Source: Pseudomonadales bacterium (GTDB lineage Bacteria; Pseudomonadota; Gammaproteobacteria; Pseudomonadales; Pseudohongiellaceae). From it: 64,000 nt of DNA. The DNA lies in assembly GCA_024234325.1 (NCBI GenBank), contig JACKOJ010000007.1, positions 62,001 to 126,000 of the forward strand, in the 5' to 3' direction. The notes beneath the pieces were generated by a model. It saw only the letters and a program-made list of their open reading frames with translations. It did no database searches and was not told the DNA's origin. The position numbers and the translations under genes were made by a program. Of this stretch, positions 14,496-22,811 are shown one piece after another; position 1 is the first letter of the stretch, and each line of letters starts with the position of its first letter.

Positions 14496-15881
14496 TCACG
14501 GGCCCAGCACGGACCCTTCCGGGTCATCCGTCTGCGCCGGTTGCTCACGAAGATCTCTGTACTGCTGAATCTGTTTGCCGATCCACAGCAGCAGCAACAG
14601 CCCTGGTATTACCATGAGGGCGGTGAGGATGAAAAACAACGCCCAGTCGCCGTTCAGGGAGTCCACCACTACCCCGCTGGAGGCCGCCAGCGTGGTGCGC
14701 CCGAAGTTGGACACCGAGGACATCAGGGCATACTGGGTGCCGGTATAGGTACGGCTGGTGAAATAGGAAATGAAGGAGATGAAGGCCACCGTTGCGAAGG
14801 CCGCACTGAAGTTGTCCACCAGCATGGTTAGCAGCAGCAGGTTCACGTCCGGCCCGGTCACGGCCATCAGGGCAAACAGCAGGTTGGAAGAAGCCATGGC
14901 CACGCCGCCCACAAACAGCCCCTTCACCACCCCGAAGCGGGTGTTGATCACGGCCCCCATCAGGCTGAACACAGCCGTCACGATGCCGCCGAAGAATTTA
15001 GAATACAGCGCAATCTGTTCGGCACTGAAACCGATCTCGCCATAGAAGACCAGTGACATACGCCCCAGCATGGCCTCGCCCAGCCGGAACACCATGAGCA
15101 GCAGCAGAATCGAGAGCGCCAGCTTGAAACCGCAACGGGTAAAGAATTCCTCGAAGGGGGCAGCAATATAACGGTTGAACCAGCCTACCACCGGGTTGCC
15201 ATGACTAGGAATCAGCTCCGGCACCGCGTCGGCCTCTTCCACCTGTGGCTCACGGATCAGCAGCACCAGCACCATCAGCACCGCATAGAGCACGGCCATG
15301 GTCTGGTACACCTGCGGCCAGGAAAAACCTAACGTTTCACCCCCGAGATAGAGGGCAAAGGCGCCTCCGATAAAGCCGTAGCCCGCCCACCAGCCCGTGG
15401 TGCTCATGGCGGCAGAGTAAGGCATTTTGTCGTCACTCTCCTCGCGGCGGAAAATGCTGATCCGGTAGGCATCCACGGCGATGTCCTGGGTCGCGGAAAA
15501 CAGGGCAATACAGAAAGCCCAGAGGCTGACTTCCACCAGATTCTGCTGCGGATCAGTGCCACTGAGCATCAGTATGCTGAGCAGCATCAGGCCCTGGGTC
15601 AGCAGAATCCAGGAACGCCGCTGCCCCAGTCGGCCAAGCACGGGCAGGCGGAAACGATCGACGAGTGGTGCCCACATCCAGTTGATGGCGTAGACCGTTG
15701 CCACGGCGCCAAAGAATCCGATTGCGGAACGGGAGAGCCCGACAGACTGCAGCCACAGCGTCATCACCGAGCCGTGCAGTACCCAGGGAAACCCGCTGGA
15801 GAAACCCAGCAGGAAAATCATGGCAAAGCGCCTGTCCCGAAGCTGCTCCAGCGATTGGCGAAGAGTACGCGTGTTGTTCAA
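14496..15881 (-). CDS. ampG: AmpG family muropeptide MFS transporter
   Basis: 461-aa major facilitator that imports GlcNAc-anhydroMurNAc peptides from the periplasm for cell-wall recycling and beta-lactamase signalling. The N-terminus RFAMIFLLGFSSGFPWVLHGSVMTLWLQ and ATQDIAVDAYRI in TM4 are typical of AmpG. About twelve hydrophobic segments are seen. Followed closely by fxsA. The cytosolic amidase acting on its cargo, AmpD, is encoded at 26633-27172. Confidence 0.92.
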   Translation of the reverse strand: MNNTRTLRQSLEQLRDRRFAMIFLLGFSSGFPWVLHGSVMTLWLQSVGLSRSAIGFFGAVATVYAINWMWAPLVDRFRLPVLGRLGQRRSWILLTQGLMLLSILMLSGTDPQQNLVEVSLWAFCIALFSATQDIAVDAYRISIFRREESDDKMPYSAAMSTTGWWAGYGFIGGAFALYLGGETLGFSWPQVYQTMAVLYAVLMVLVLLIREPQVEEADAVPELIPSHGNPVVGWFNRYIAAPFEEFFTRCGFKLALSILLLLMVFRLGEAMLGRMSLVFYGEIGFSAEQIALYSKFFGGIVTAVFSLMGAVINTRFGVVKGLFVGGVAMASSNLLFALMAVTGPDVNLLLLTMLVDNFSAAFATVAFISFISYFTSRTYTGTQYALMSSVSNFGRTTLAASSGVVVDSLNGDWALFFILTALMVIPGLLLLLWIGKQIQQYRDLREQPAQTDDPEGSVLGP

Positions 15882-15912
15882 GTGGCCTCGCTGCGCAGCC
15901 GCACGGGGTGCT

Positions 15913-16395
15913 TCAGTCTCTGAAGTTATTGAATTGGAGGGGAACTTCCAGTTTGGCCTCGCGCAGCATGGCGATCACCTCCTGCAGGTCGTCACGCTTC
16001 TTGCCGGTCACGCGCAGTTTCTCGCCCTGAATGGCGGCCTGCACCTTGATCTTGGAGTCTTTCACCAGCTTGACGATCTTGCGCGCCACGTCGGCCTCGA
16101 TGCCCTGCTGGATGGTGACATCCTGCAGCGACTGCTTGCCGGACTTCTGTACCTCACCCACAGAGAGCGATTTCACATCCACGTTGCGCTTGACCATCTT
16201 GCCCTTGAGGATGTCCAGCATCTGGTCAATCTGGAACTCGGAGTCCGCCTTGATGGTGATGGTCTTGTCCTTCAGTTCGAAAGTGGCATCGACGCCCTTG
16301 AAATCGAACCGGGTGTCGATCTCACGCCGGGCCTGGTCCAGGGCATTGTTGACTTCCGGCATTTCCACTTCTGACACGATATCGAACGTTGGCAT
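15913..16395 (-). CDS. yajQ: YajQ family nucleotide-binding protein
   Basis: 160-aa cytosolic protein of two ferredoxin-like domains. Relatives bind cyclic di-GMP or nucleotides and act as effectors. The start at 16395 (MPTFDIVSEVEMPEVNNAL) is chosen over an upstream in-frame ATG because it is the invariant N-terminus of the family. ARREIDTRFDFKGVDATFEL and IVKLVKDSKIKVQAAIQGEKLRV are also characteristic. It stands upstream of ampG in the same direction. Confidence 0.96.
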   Translation of the reverse strand: MPTFDIVSEVEMPEVNNALDQARREIDTRFDFKGVDATFELKDKTITIKADSEFQIDQMLDILKGKMVKRNVDVKSLSVGEVQKSGKQSLQDVTIQQGIEADVARKIVKLVKDSKIKVQAAIQGEKLRVTGKKRDDLQEVIAMLREAKLEVPLQFNNFRD

Positions 16396-16545
16396 GAGCT
16401 GTTCCTTCCCTGCGCACGGGCATACAAGCAAAAACGATGGCGGCAATACTACCACTGACCGCCGGTATGGTGAATCATAAGCCCCTTCAGTCATCGCCCG
16501 GAGTTCCGCGAAATCAACAGCGCATCACACCAAGCCCGCTGGCAC

Positions 16546-17475
16546 GTGCTCGGCGCCGGTGCCATGGGCGGCCTTTGGGCCGCCCGCCTGTGGCAACTGG
16601 CACAGAAGACACCGGCTCACTGGGACGCGACGCCGGTGCACCTGTTGCTGCGTGACGGAAACAGTCTGCAGCGCTGGCAGCAGGCGGGTGGTCTGCGTCT
16701 GCGGGACAAGGACACGGATCTCTGCCTGCCTGTGCCGGCGGCTGTGGCGGGGAACGATCAGGAGGCCATCGCGCTGCTGCTCGTCTGCACCAAGGCCCAG
16801 GACACGCTGGCAGCGCTGGAGGGTGTGCGCAAACGCCTGCAGCCCGGGGCACGCATTGTGCTGCTGCAAAACGGCGTGCGGGTGCAGGACGAGGTGTGGC
16901 AGCGCTACCCGGATCAACAGGTGTATTGTCTCAGCACCAGCCACGGGGCCTATATGTGTGCCCCGTTTCACGTGGTACACGCGGGCCACGGCGAGGCCTG
17001 GATCGGGACACTCGCGGATGCCCCCGCCGACCACACGCTGCTGTCGCTTCTTCCCGGTGCGGAAATGAACCTGCACTGGGACGCCGCGATACGCCGGCGG
17101 CTGTGGGACAAGTTCGCGGTGAACTGTGCGATCAATGCCCTCACGGTGATTCATGATTGTCGCAATGGCGAGCTGCTGGCGAATCCGCAGGCTCACACCG
17201 AACTGCTCGCTCTCTGTGACGAGATTCAGAGTCTATTGCAGTCACTGCCACAGGCACCCGAGCCTGGCGACGTGTATTCCCGGGTGCACGCGGTGTTGCT
17301 GGCAACGGCAAACAATCTGTCCTCCACGCTGCAGGATTTCCGTGCCGGGCGCGCGACGGAGATGCCCTATCTGAACGCAAACCTGCGCGATCTGGCGCAC
17401 CAGGCCGCGCTTGCCTGCCCCCGCAACGACGATGTGCTGCGCCGTTTCAACGCCCGAGTGCAGGCACGGGGCTGA
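16546..17475 (+). CDS. panE: 2-dehydropantoate 2-reductase (ketopantoate reductase)
   Basis: About 309 aa; reduces 2-dehydropantoate to pantoate with NADPH in coenzyme A synthesis. The N-terminal Rossmann motif GAGAMGGLWAARL is at residues 3-15, and DKFAVNCAINALTVIHDC near residue 188 carries the catalytic lysine region. The start is doubtful. The GTG at 16546 leaves almost no first beta strand, whereas the frame is open upstream to 16474 and encodes RWHVLGAG, the usual beginning; however, no ATG, GTG or TTG is found there. A PanE-like reductase of other specificity is possible. Confidence 0.85.
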   Translation: MLGAGAMGGLWAARLWQLAQKTPAHWDATPVHLLLRDGNSLQRWQQAGGLRLRDKDTDLCLPVPAAVAGNDQEAIALLLVCTKAQDTLAALEGVRKRLQPGARIVLLQNGVRVQDEVWQRYPDQQVYCLSTSHGAYMCAPFHVVHAGHGEAWIGTLADAPADHTLLSLLPGAEMNLHWDAAIRRRLWDKFAVNCAINALTVIHDCRNGELLANPQAHTELLALCDEIQSLLQSLPQAPEPGDVYSRVHAVLLATANNLSSTLQDFRAGRATEMPYLNANLRDLAHQAALACPRNDDVLRRFNARVQARG

Positions 17476-17542
17476 TTGCAGCGCCGTCAGCGATCCCGTA
17501 CCATTTCGCCACAAAAACACCGGCCTGCGAGGACAATAACAA

Positions 17543-19246
17543 GTGAAACCGCAATGGCGTACCTTCGCACTCGGATGGCTGATCATTCTGTGTGGCTCCC
17601 TGCTAGCCCACAGCATTCAGACCTCCAACGACATCCGTATTCAGGACCTGCGCTTCGCGGGGGCCAATGGCAAGGTGCTCAGCGCCTACCTCTACATCCC
17701 TCCCGGGGTCGATGCCCAACACCCTGCCCCCGGCATTCTGGCCATCCACGGCTACATCAACTCCCGCGAGGTGCAGTCGGGTTTCGCCATTGAGTTCGCC
17801 CGTCGCGGCTACGTGGTGCTGGCAATGGATCAGGCAGGCCACGGCTATTCCGACGCCCCGGCCTTTGCCGACGGCTTCGGCGGCCCGGCTGGGCTCGCCT
17901 ATCTGCGCTCTCTCGACATCGTGGACAAGAACAACATCGGCCTTGAGGGCCACTCCATGGGGGGCTGGGCAATTCTGGCAGCCGCCACCGCCTACCCGAA
18001 CGACTACCACGCCATGGTACTGGAAGGCTCCAGTGTCGGCGCCAGCCGCTCTGCCCCCGGCACACCGGAATGGCCGCGCAATGTCGCGGTGGTGTTCTCG
18101 CAGTTCGATGAGTTTGCCGGCACCATGTGGCAGGTACCGAAGGGCTCCGGGGCCGGCGACAGCGCCAATCTCAAGGCCCTGTTCGGCACCACGGACACCG
18201 TCGTGCCCGGGCAGGTCTACGGCGAGATTCCTCGGCGCACGGCACGCGTGCTCTATTCCCCGCCCGTTACCCATCCCGGCGACCATCTGTCCCGCACCGC
18301 CATTGGTCATGCCCTGGACTGGTTCGGACAAACACTGGTAGGCGGGAAACCTCTTCCAGCCAACGATCAGATCTGGATGTGGAAGGAGCTGGGCACCCTC
18401 ACGGCACTGGCAGGCTTTGTGGTACTGCTGTGCGGCAGCGTGCGCCTGCTGCTGGGCACGTCCGCATTCTCCGCGCTCAACGCAACACCAGGCTCTGGCG
18501 CGTGGCAGGCCCGCTCCTGGCGCTGGTGGGCATTGTTGACACTCTCCGCCCTGATTCCGGTCGCAGGCTTTTACCCCTTGATGCGATGGGGAGGACAACT
18601 GATTGGTGCCTCAAGCTTGTTCCCACAGACCATCAGCTCCCAGGTGGCATTCTGGGCTGTCGTCAACGGGGTGCTGCTGACCCTGTTGGGTCGTCTGCCC
18701 CTGGGCGGCGGAAAAGTGGGTTTTACCCACCGGATTCTCCCCTCCGTGCTGCTGGCACTGGCAACGGTCGGCATCGGCTATGGCGCCGTGCTGCTGGCGG
18801 ATTTTCTGTTCCAGATCGACTTCCGTTTCTGGTTCGTGGGCATCAAACCTCTCAGCCTGACGCAGTTGCAGATTCTGCCTGCCTACCTTGTGCCCTTTAC
18901 CCTCTTCTTCCTGCTCGGCCTGCGGGCACTGCATGGCGGGCTCTCCGTCTCCGGCGACTCGGCAGCACGGCAATATGCCAGCAATCTCCTCGCGCTGGCG
19001 GGCGGTTTCACCGTGTTTCTGCTGATGCAGTACGGCAGTCTTTTCCTGACCGGCTTCCTGCTGACACCGAATGAACCGCTGAACACCATCGTAATGCTAC
19101 AATTCGTGCCTTTGCTGAGCATCGTTGCAATCATCAGCACCTATACCTACCGGCGCACGGCCAGCTATGTACCAGGCGCCCTGATCAATGCCCTGTTTGT
19201 AAGCTGGTACATCGTCGCCGGGCAGGCCACGCAATTCCCGGTGTGA
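17543..19246 (+). CDS. alpha/beta hydrolase with C-terminal multi-pass membrane domain
   Basis: 567 aa. An N-terminal signal-anchor (FALGWLIILCGSLLAHS) is followed by a Dienelactone-hydrolase-like alpha/beta fold (about 30-275): HGYINSR oxyanion region, nucleophile elbow GLEGHSMGGWAI (Ser138), and a C-terminal His in PVTHPGDHLSRTAIGH. From about residue 290 to the end there are roughly seven to eight hydrophobic segments. Start is GTG with GAGGA upstream. Substrate unknown; the catalytic domain is probably periplasmic. It precedes the ABC importer genes but shows no clear functional link. Confidence 0.8.
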   Translation: MKPQWRTFALGWLIILCGSLLAHSIQTSNDIRIQDLRFAGANGKVLSAYLYIPPGVDAQHPAPGILAIHGYINSREVQSGFAIEFARRGYVVLAMDQAGHGYSDAPAFADGFGGPAGLAYLRSLDIVDKNNIGLEGHSMGGWAILAAATAYPNDYHAMVLEGSSVGASRSAPGTPEWPRNVAVVFSQFDEFAGTMWQVPKGSGAGDSANLKALFGTTDTVVPGQVYGEIPRRTARVLYSPPVTHPGDHLSRTAIGHALDWFGQTLVGGKPLPANDQIWMWKELGTLTALAGFVVLLCGSVRLLLGTSAFSALNATPGSGAWQARSWRWWALLTLSALIPVAGFYPLMRWGGQLIGASSLFPQTISSQVAFWAVVNGVLLTLLGRLPLGGGKVGFTHRILPSVLLALATVGIGYGAVLLADFLFQIDFRFWFVGIKPLSLTQLQILPAYLVPFTLFFLLGLRALHGGLSVSGDSAARQYASNLLALAGGFTVFLLMQYGSLFLTGFLLTPNEPLNTIVMLQFVPLLSIVAIISTYTYRRTASYVPGALINALFVSWYIVAGQATQFPV

Positions 19247-19300
19247 CACATCGATGCAACACTCGATGCCACGCCGGATGTCATAGAAGAGAGGCTGAAT

Positions 19301-20290
19301 TTGTTCGCACGTCAACAATGGGGCTTGCTGCTCATGCTGCTGGCGCTGACAGTGCTTGGCTTCCTGATCTCCCTCAGCAGCGGCAGCGCCGGCCTCGGCA
19401 TCGGTGAGGTGCTGCGGCAACTGCTGCAACCCGACGCAGGCCTGCAGAACCAGATACTCTTCGATCTGCGCATTCCCCGCAGTGTCGCGGCCTTCGTCAC
19501 CGGAGCACTGCTGGCCATGTCCGGGGTCATCATGCAGGTACTCCTGCGCAACCCGCTTGCAGACCCCTATATTCTGGGAATATCCGGCGGTGCGGCTGTT
19601 GCCGCACTGGCCGCAATTCTGTTGGGCCTTGGCGCTTACTGGATTTCCCAGGCGGCATTTATCGGCGCCCTGCTCTCGGTACTGATTGTGTTTGGCCTGG
19701 CCCGTTCCAGCCATCGCTGGTCGGCGACACGATTGATTCTGACAGGTGTCGTGGTGTCCGCCGGCTGGGGCGCCATCATCAATATTCTGCTCACCACCAG
19801 CAGCAATAACAGCGTCTACAGCATGCTGTTCTGGCTGATGGGCGACCTGAGCCAGAGTCGCGTCGGCGGCTTCGGCATCGCCGTGCTGGCGAGCGGCTTC
19901 CTGCTCATGATGTACTACGGTCGCGCCCTCAATGTCCTGAGCCGGGGCGACCTGCAGGCGGCTGCCCTGGGTGTGCCCGTGCGCCGGCTCAAACTGATTC
20001 TCTACTTCACGGCATCCCTGCTCACCGCCTGTGCCGTCACCATCGCCGGTTCCATCGGGTTTGTGGGCCTGGTGACGCCCCACATGCTGCGCATGATCGG
20101 CGCGCGGGATCACCGCATTCTGCTGCCTGCGTCCGTTCTCCTCGGCGGCAGCTTTCTCATGATTGCCGACAGCGCAGCCCGCACAATCGTGGCACCGCAG
20201 CAGTTGCCTGTTGGAGTGGTCACTGCCCTAATCGGCGTCCCCGTATTTCTGCTGATTCTGCGGCACAGCAACCGTCACGTGCAGGAGTAA
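19301..20290 (+). CDS. FecCD/BtuC family ABC transporter permease
   Basis: 329-aa inner-membrane permease for iron-siderophore, heme or cobalamin import. Conserved features are LRIPRSVAAFVTGALLAMSGVIMQ (about 60-85), NPLADPYILGISGGAA and GSIGFVGLVTPHMLRMIGARDHR, the last coupling to the ATPase. About nine to ten membrane segments. Start is TTG with GAGAGG upstream. It is followed 3 nt later by its ATPase. No substrate-binding protein or TonB receptor is adjacent, so the substrate cannot be read from context. Confidence 0.92.
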   Translation: MFARQQWGLLLMLLALTVLGFLISLSSGSAGLGIGEVLRQLLQPDAGLQNQILFDLRIPRSVAAFVTGALLAMSGVIMQVLLRNPLADPYILGISGGAAVAALAAILLGLGAYWISQAAFIGALLSVLIVFGLARSSHRWSATRLILTGVVVSAGWGAIINILLTTSSNNSVYSMLFWLMGDLSQSRVGGFGIAVLASGFLLMMYYGRALNVLSRGDLQAAALGVPVRRLKLILYFTASLLTACAVTIAGSIGFVGLVTPHMLRMIGARDHRILLPASVLLGGSFLMIADSAARTIVAPQQLPVGVVTALIGVPVFLLILRHSNRHVQE

Positions 20291-20293
20291 GAC

Positions 20294-21073
20294 ATGACGG
20301 ACACGACGATTCTGAGTCTGCACGAACTAAGCCTGAGCATCGCGGGACGACGCCTGTGCCATCAGCTCTCGCTGCGGCTGCCAGCCGGGCAATGTCTCGG
20401 CATTCTCGGACAGAACGGCACGGGCAAGACAACGCTCCTGCATACCCTGATGCGTCTGCGAGAGCCAGACGCGGGGAGAATTGAATTGAACCAGCGAGCT
20501 CTGGCGCAGTGGTCGCGGGAAGAACTGGCTACCCATTTAGGCATTCTGTTCCAGAACAGCCACGATGCCATGCCAGCCACCGTGCTGGAGATTGCCCTGA
20601 TGGGGCGACACCCGCACCTGGCCAACTGGCAATGGGAGGGCAACGAAGACATCGCCATGGCGCGAGAAGCGCTGGCGGCACTGGGAATAGCCGGGCTGGA
20701 GAAGCGTGATATCCAGTCGCTTTCCGGCGGCGAACGCCAGCGCCTTGCGATTGCCACCCTGCTGACCCAGCGTCCGCGTCTGTTCTTACTGGACGAGCCG
20801 GGCAATCATCTCGACATTGCCTTTCAGGTGCAGTCGCTGCAACTGCTGCGCAGCCATGTGCAAACACACAACGCCGCCCTGTGCATGGCCACGCACGACA
20901 TCAACCTCGCCGCGCGCTATTGCGATCAGATTATGCTGCTGACGGGTGACGGAGAGTGCGTCATGGGGACGGCTGCCGAGGTGCTGACGAGCAACAATCT
21001 CAGTCATGCCTACGGGTGTGAGATACGCAGCGTCAGCACGGACGATGGCAGGCAGATTTTCTTTCCTGCCTGA
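20294..21073 (+). CDS. ABC transporter ATP-binding protein (FepC/BtuD type)
   Basis: 259-aa ATPase that drives the permease encoded just upstream. Walker A GQNGTGKTT (39-47), Q-loop FQNSHD, signature LSGGERQR (143-150), Walker B LFLLDEP (163-169) with D-loop GNHLD, and switch His in ATHDINLAAR. All catalytic motifs are intact. Iron-chelate or cobalamin import is the likely role. It ends in front of a terminator shared with the convergent aceF gene. Confidence 0.95.
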   Translation: MTDTTILSLHELSLSIAGRRLCHQLSLRLPAGQCLGILGQNGTGKTTLLHTLMRLREPDAGRIELNQRALAQWSREELATHLGILFQNSHDAMPATVLEIALMGRHPHLANWQWEGNEDIAMAREALAALGIAGLEKRDIQSLSGGERQRLAIATLLTQRPRLFLLDEPGNHLDIAFQVQSLQLLRSHVQTHNAALCMATHDINLAARYCDQIMLLTGDGECVMGTAAEVLTSNNLSHAYGCEIRSVSTDDGRQIFFPA

Positions 21074-21074
21074 A

Positions 21075-21112
21075 TGAAAAACGCCCTGCCCGGTGTTGCC
21101 GGACAGGGCGCC
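21075..21112 (-). terminator. terminator between aceF and the ABC ATPase gene
   Basis: CGCCCTG (21082-21088) pairs with CAGGGCG (21104-21110), extended by an inner CCGG/CCGG. The minus strand continues GTTTTTC, so it best serves aceF; the plus side has only CCTTTC. Confidence 0.8.
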
Positions 21113-21131
21113 TTTCACGATACCCTGGACC

Positions 21132-22760
21132 TTACAGTGCCAGCAGACGGATGTCGCCGAGCAGCTTTGCCAGATAGGTGATGAACAGACCACCATCAAC
21201 GCCATTGACGGCACGGTGGTCATAGGACAGTGCCAGCGGCAGCATCTGACGCGGCTCGAATTGTCCCTTGATATACACAGGCTTCACCTGGGTCTTGGAG
21301 ACCCCCAGAATGGCGACTTCCGGTGCGTTCACAATCGGCGTGAACCCGGTGCCACCCAATGCTCCGAGGCTGGAGATGGTGAAGCAGGCACCCTGCATCT
21401 CGTCCTTGCTCAGACGACGGCTCTTGGCCTTGTCGCTCAGAGTGATCACTTCCGCTGCCAGTTCCCAGATGGACTTCTTGTCCACGTCGCGAATCACCGG
21501 CACCATCAGGCCCGCCTCTGTCGCCACGGCTACTCCGATGTGCAGATAGCGCTTCTGGATCAGATACTCGCCGGAAGAGTGCAGGGACACGTTGAACTGC
21601 GGATACTCCGCCAGCGCACGGGCACAGGCCTTGAGCAGGAACGGCAGGAAGGTCAGCTTGACGCCCTTCCTGTCAGCCTCTGCCTTCAGGTCGGCACGGA
21701 ATGCTTCCAGATCCGTAATATCAGCATCGTTAAATTGTGTGACGTGAGGCACGGCAGACCAGTTGCGCTGCATGTTTGCAGCGGTCACCTTGTGCAGTTT
21801 GCTCATCGGCACCTGTTCAATTTCACCGAACTGGCTGAAATCGATATCCGGAATCGCCGCGACCGTGCCGCCGCCAACGCTGGCCGCAGGGGCCTGCAGG
21901 CGAGACTTCACATACGCGTGGATGTCTTCCTTGAGAATACGGTTCTTGGCACCGCTGCCGCTGACCTGGACCAGGTCAACGCCCAGTTCGCGCGCCAGCT
22001 TGCGCACGGCAGGGCCGGCATACACATCGGCGCCGCTGCTGGCTGCCGGAGCACTTGCCGGGGCCGCTGCGGGCGCCGGAGCAGGTGCTGCTGGTGCAGG
22101 TGCGGGAGCCGGGGCTGCCTTCTGTGCCGCTTCGGGCTGCGCGGGCGCTGCCGCTGGTTTCGCAGGCGCCGCTGCGCCGGAGCTGACCAGCAGTTCCAGA
22201 ATGGCGCTGCCCTTGGATACCTTGTCGCCCACTTTCAGTTTGAGCGCCTTGACCTCACCGGCTTTCGGTGACGGCACTTCCATCGCGGCCTTGTCCGACT
22301 CCAGCGTAATCAGGGAGTCTTCTGCCTTGATGGTGTCCCCCACAGCCACGTGAACCTCGATCACTTCCACGTCACTGTCGCCCCCCAGATCGGGCACTTC
22401 AACGACTTCGACAGAGGCACTGCCGGCAGCCGCAGGGGCGGGCTCGGCAGCAGGCGCGGCAGGCGCTTCCTGCTTCGCCGGGGCCGGGGCAGGCTCGGGA
22501 GCCGCAGCAGCAGCGCCCGCGCCTTCCACTTCCAGCACGAGGATTTCGTCGCCTTCGGACACCTGGTCACCCAGCTTCAGGGAAATGCTCTTGATGACGC
22601 CACTGGCGGGAGACGGAATCTCCATGGCGGCCTTGTCACTCTCCAGCACCATCAGGGAGTCGTTCTCGCTGACGGACTGACCGGCGCTCACCAGGATTTC
22701 GATAACCTCGACATCTTTTGAATCGCCGAGATTCGGTACTTTTATGCTTTCAACTGGCAC
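21132..22760 (-). CDS. aceF: pyruvate dehydrogenase E2, dihydrolipoamide acetyltransferase
   Basis: 542-aa core of the pyruvate dehydrogenase complex; transfers acetyl groups from lipoyl-lysine to CoA. Two lipoyl domains carry the ESDKAAME motif (Lys43 and Lys157), separated by Ala/Pro-rich linkers. A peripheral subunit-binding domain (about 245-285, VYAGPAVRKLARELGVDL) and the acyltransferase domain follow, with the catalytic His in LSYDHRAVNGVDGG. It lies 51 bp after aceE in one operon. No lpd gene is adjacent. Confidence 0.98.
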   Translation of the reverse strand: MPVESIKVPNLGDSKDVEVIEILVSAGQSVSENDSLMVLESDKAAMEIPSPASGVIKSISLKLGDQVSEGDEILVLEVEGAGAAAAAPEPAPAPAKQEAPAAPAAEPAPAAAGSASVEVVEVPDLGGDSDVEVIEVHVAVGDTIKAEDSLITLESDKAAMEVPSPKAGEVKALKLKVGDKVSKGSAILELLVSSGAAAPAKPAAAPAQPEAAQKAAPAPAPAPAAPAPAPAAAPASAPAASSGADVYAGPAVRKLARELGVDLVQVSGSGAKNRILKEDIHAYVKSRLQAPAASVGGGTVAAIPDIDFSQFGEIEQVPMSKLHKVTAANMQRNWSAVPHVTQFNDADITDLEAFRADLKAEADRKGVKLTFLPFLLKACARALAEYPQFNVSLHSSGEYLIQKRYLHIGVAVATEAGLMVPVIRDVDKKSIWELAAEVITLSDKAKSRRLSKDEMQGACFTISSLGALGGTGFTPIVNAPEVAILGVSKTQVKPVYIKGQFEPRQMLPLALSYDHRAVNGVDGGLFITYLAKLLGDIRLLAL

Positions 22761-22811
22761 TGATCAATGCTCCTGAATGTTCCCAATTTCCTATTTTCGC
22801 CAGGCGCCGAT

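Noticed and set aside
19247..19300. Cobalamin riboswitch upstream of the FecCD-type permease
   Set aside because: Only 54 bp are available and no B12-box-like sequence is seen.
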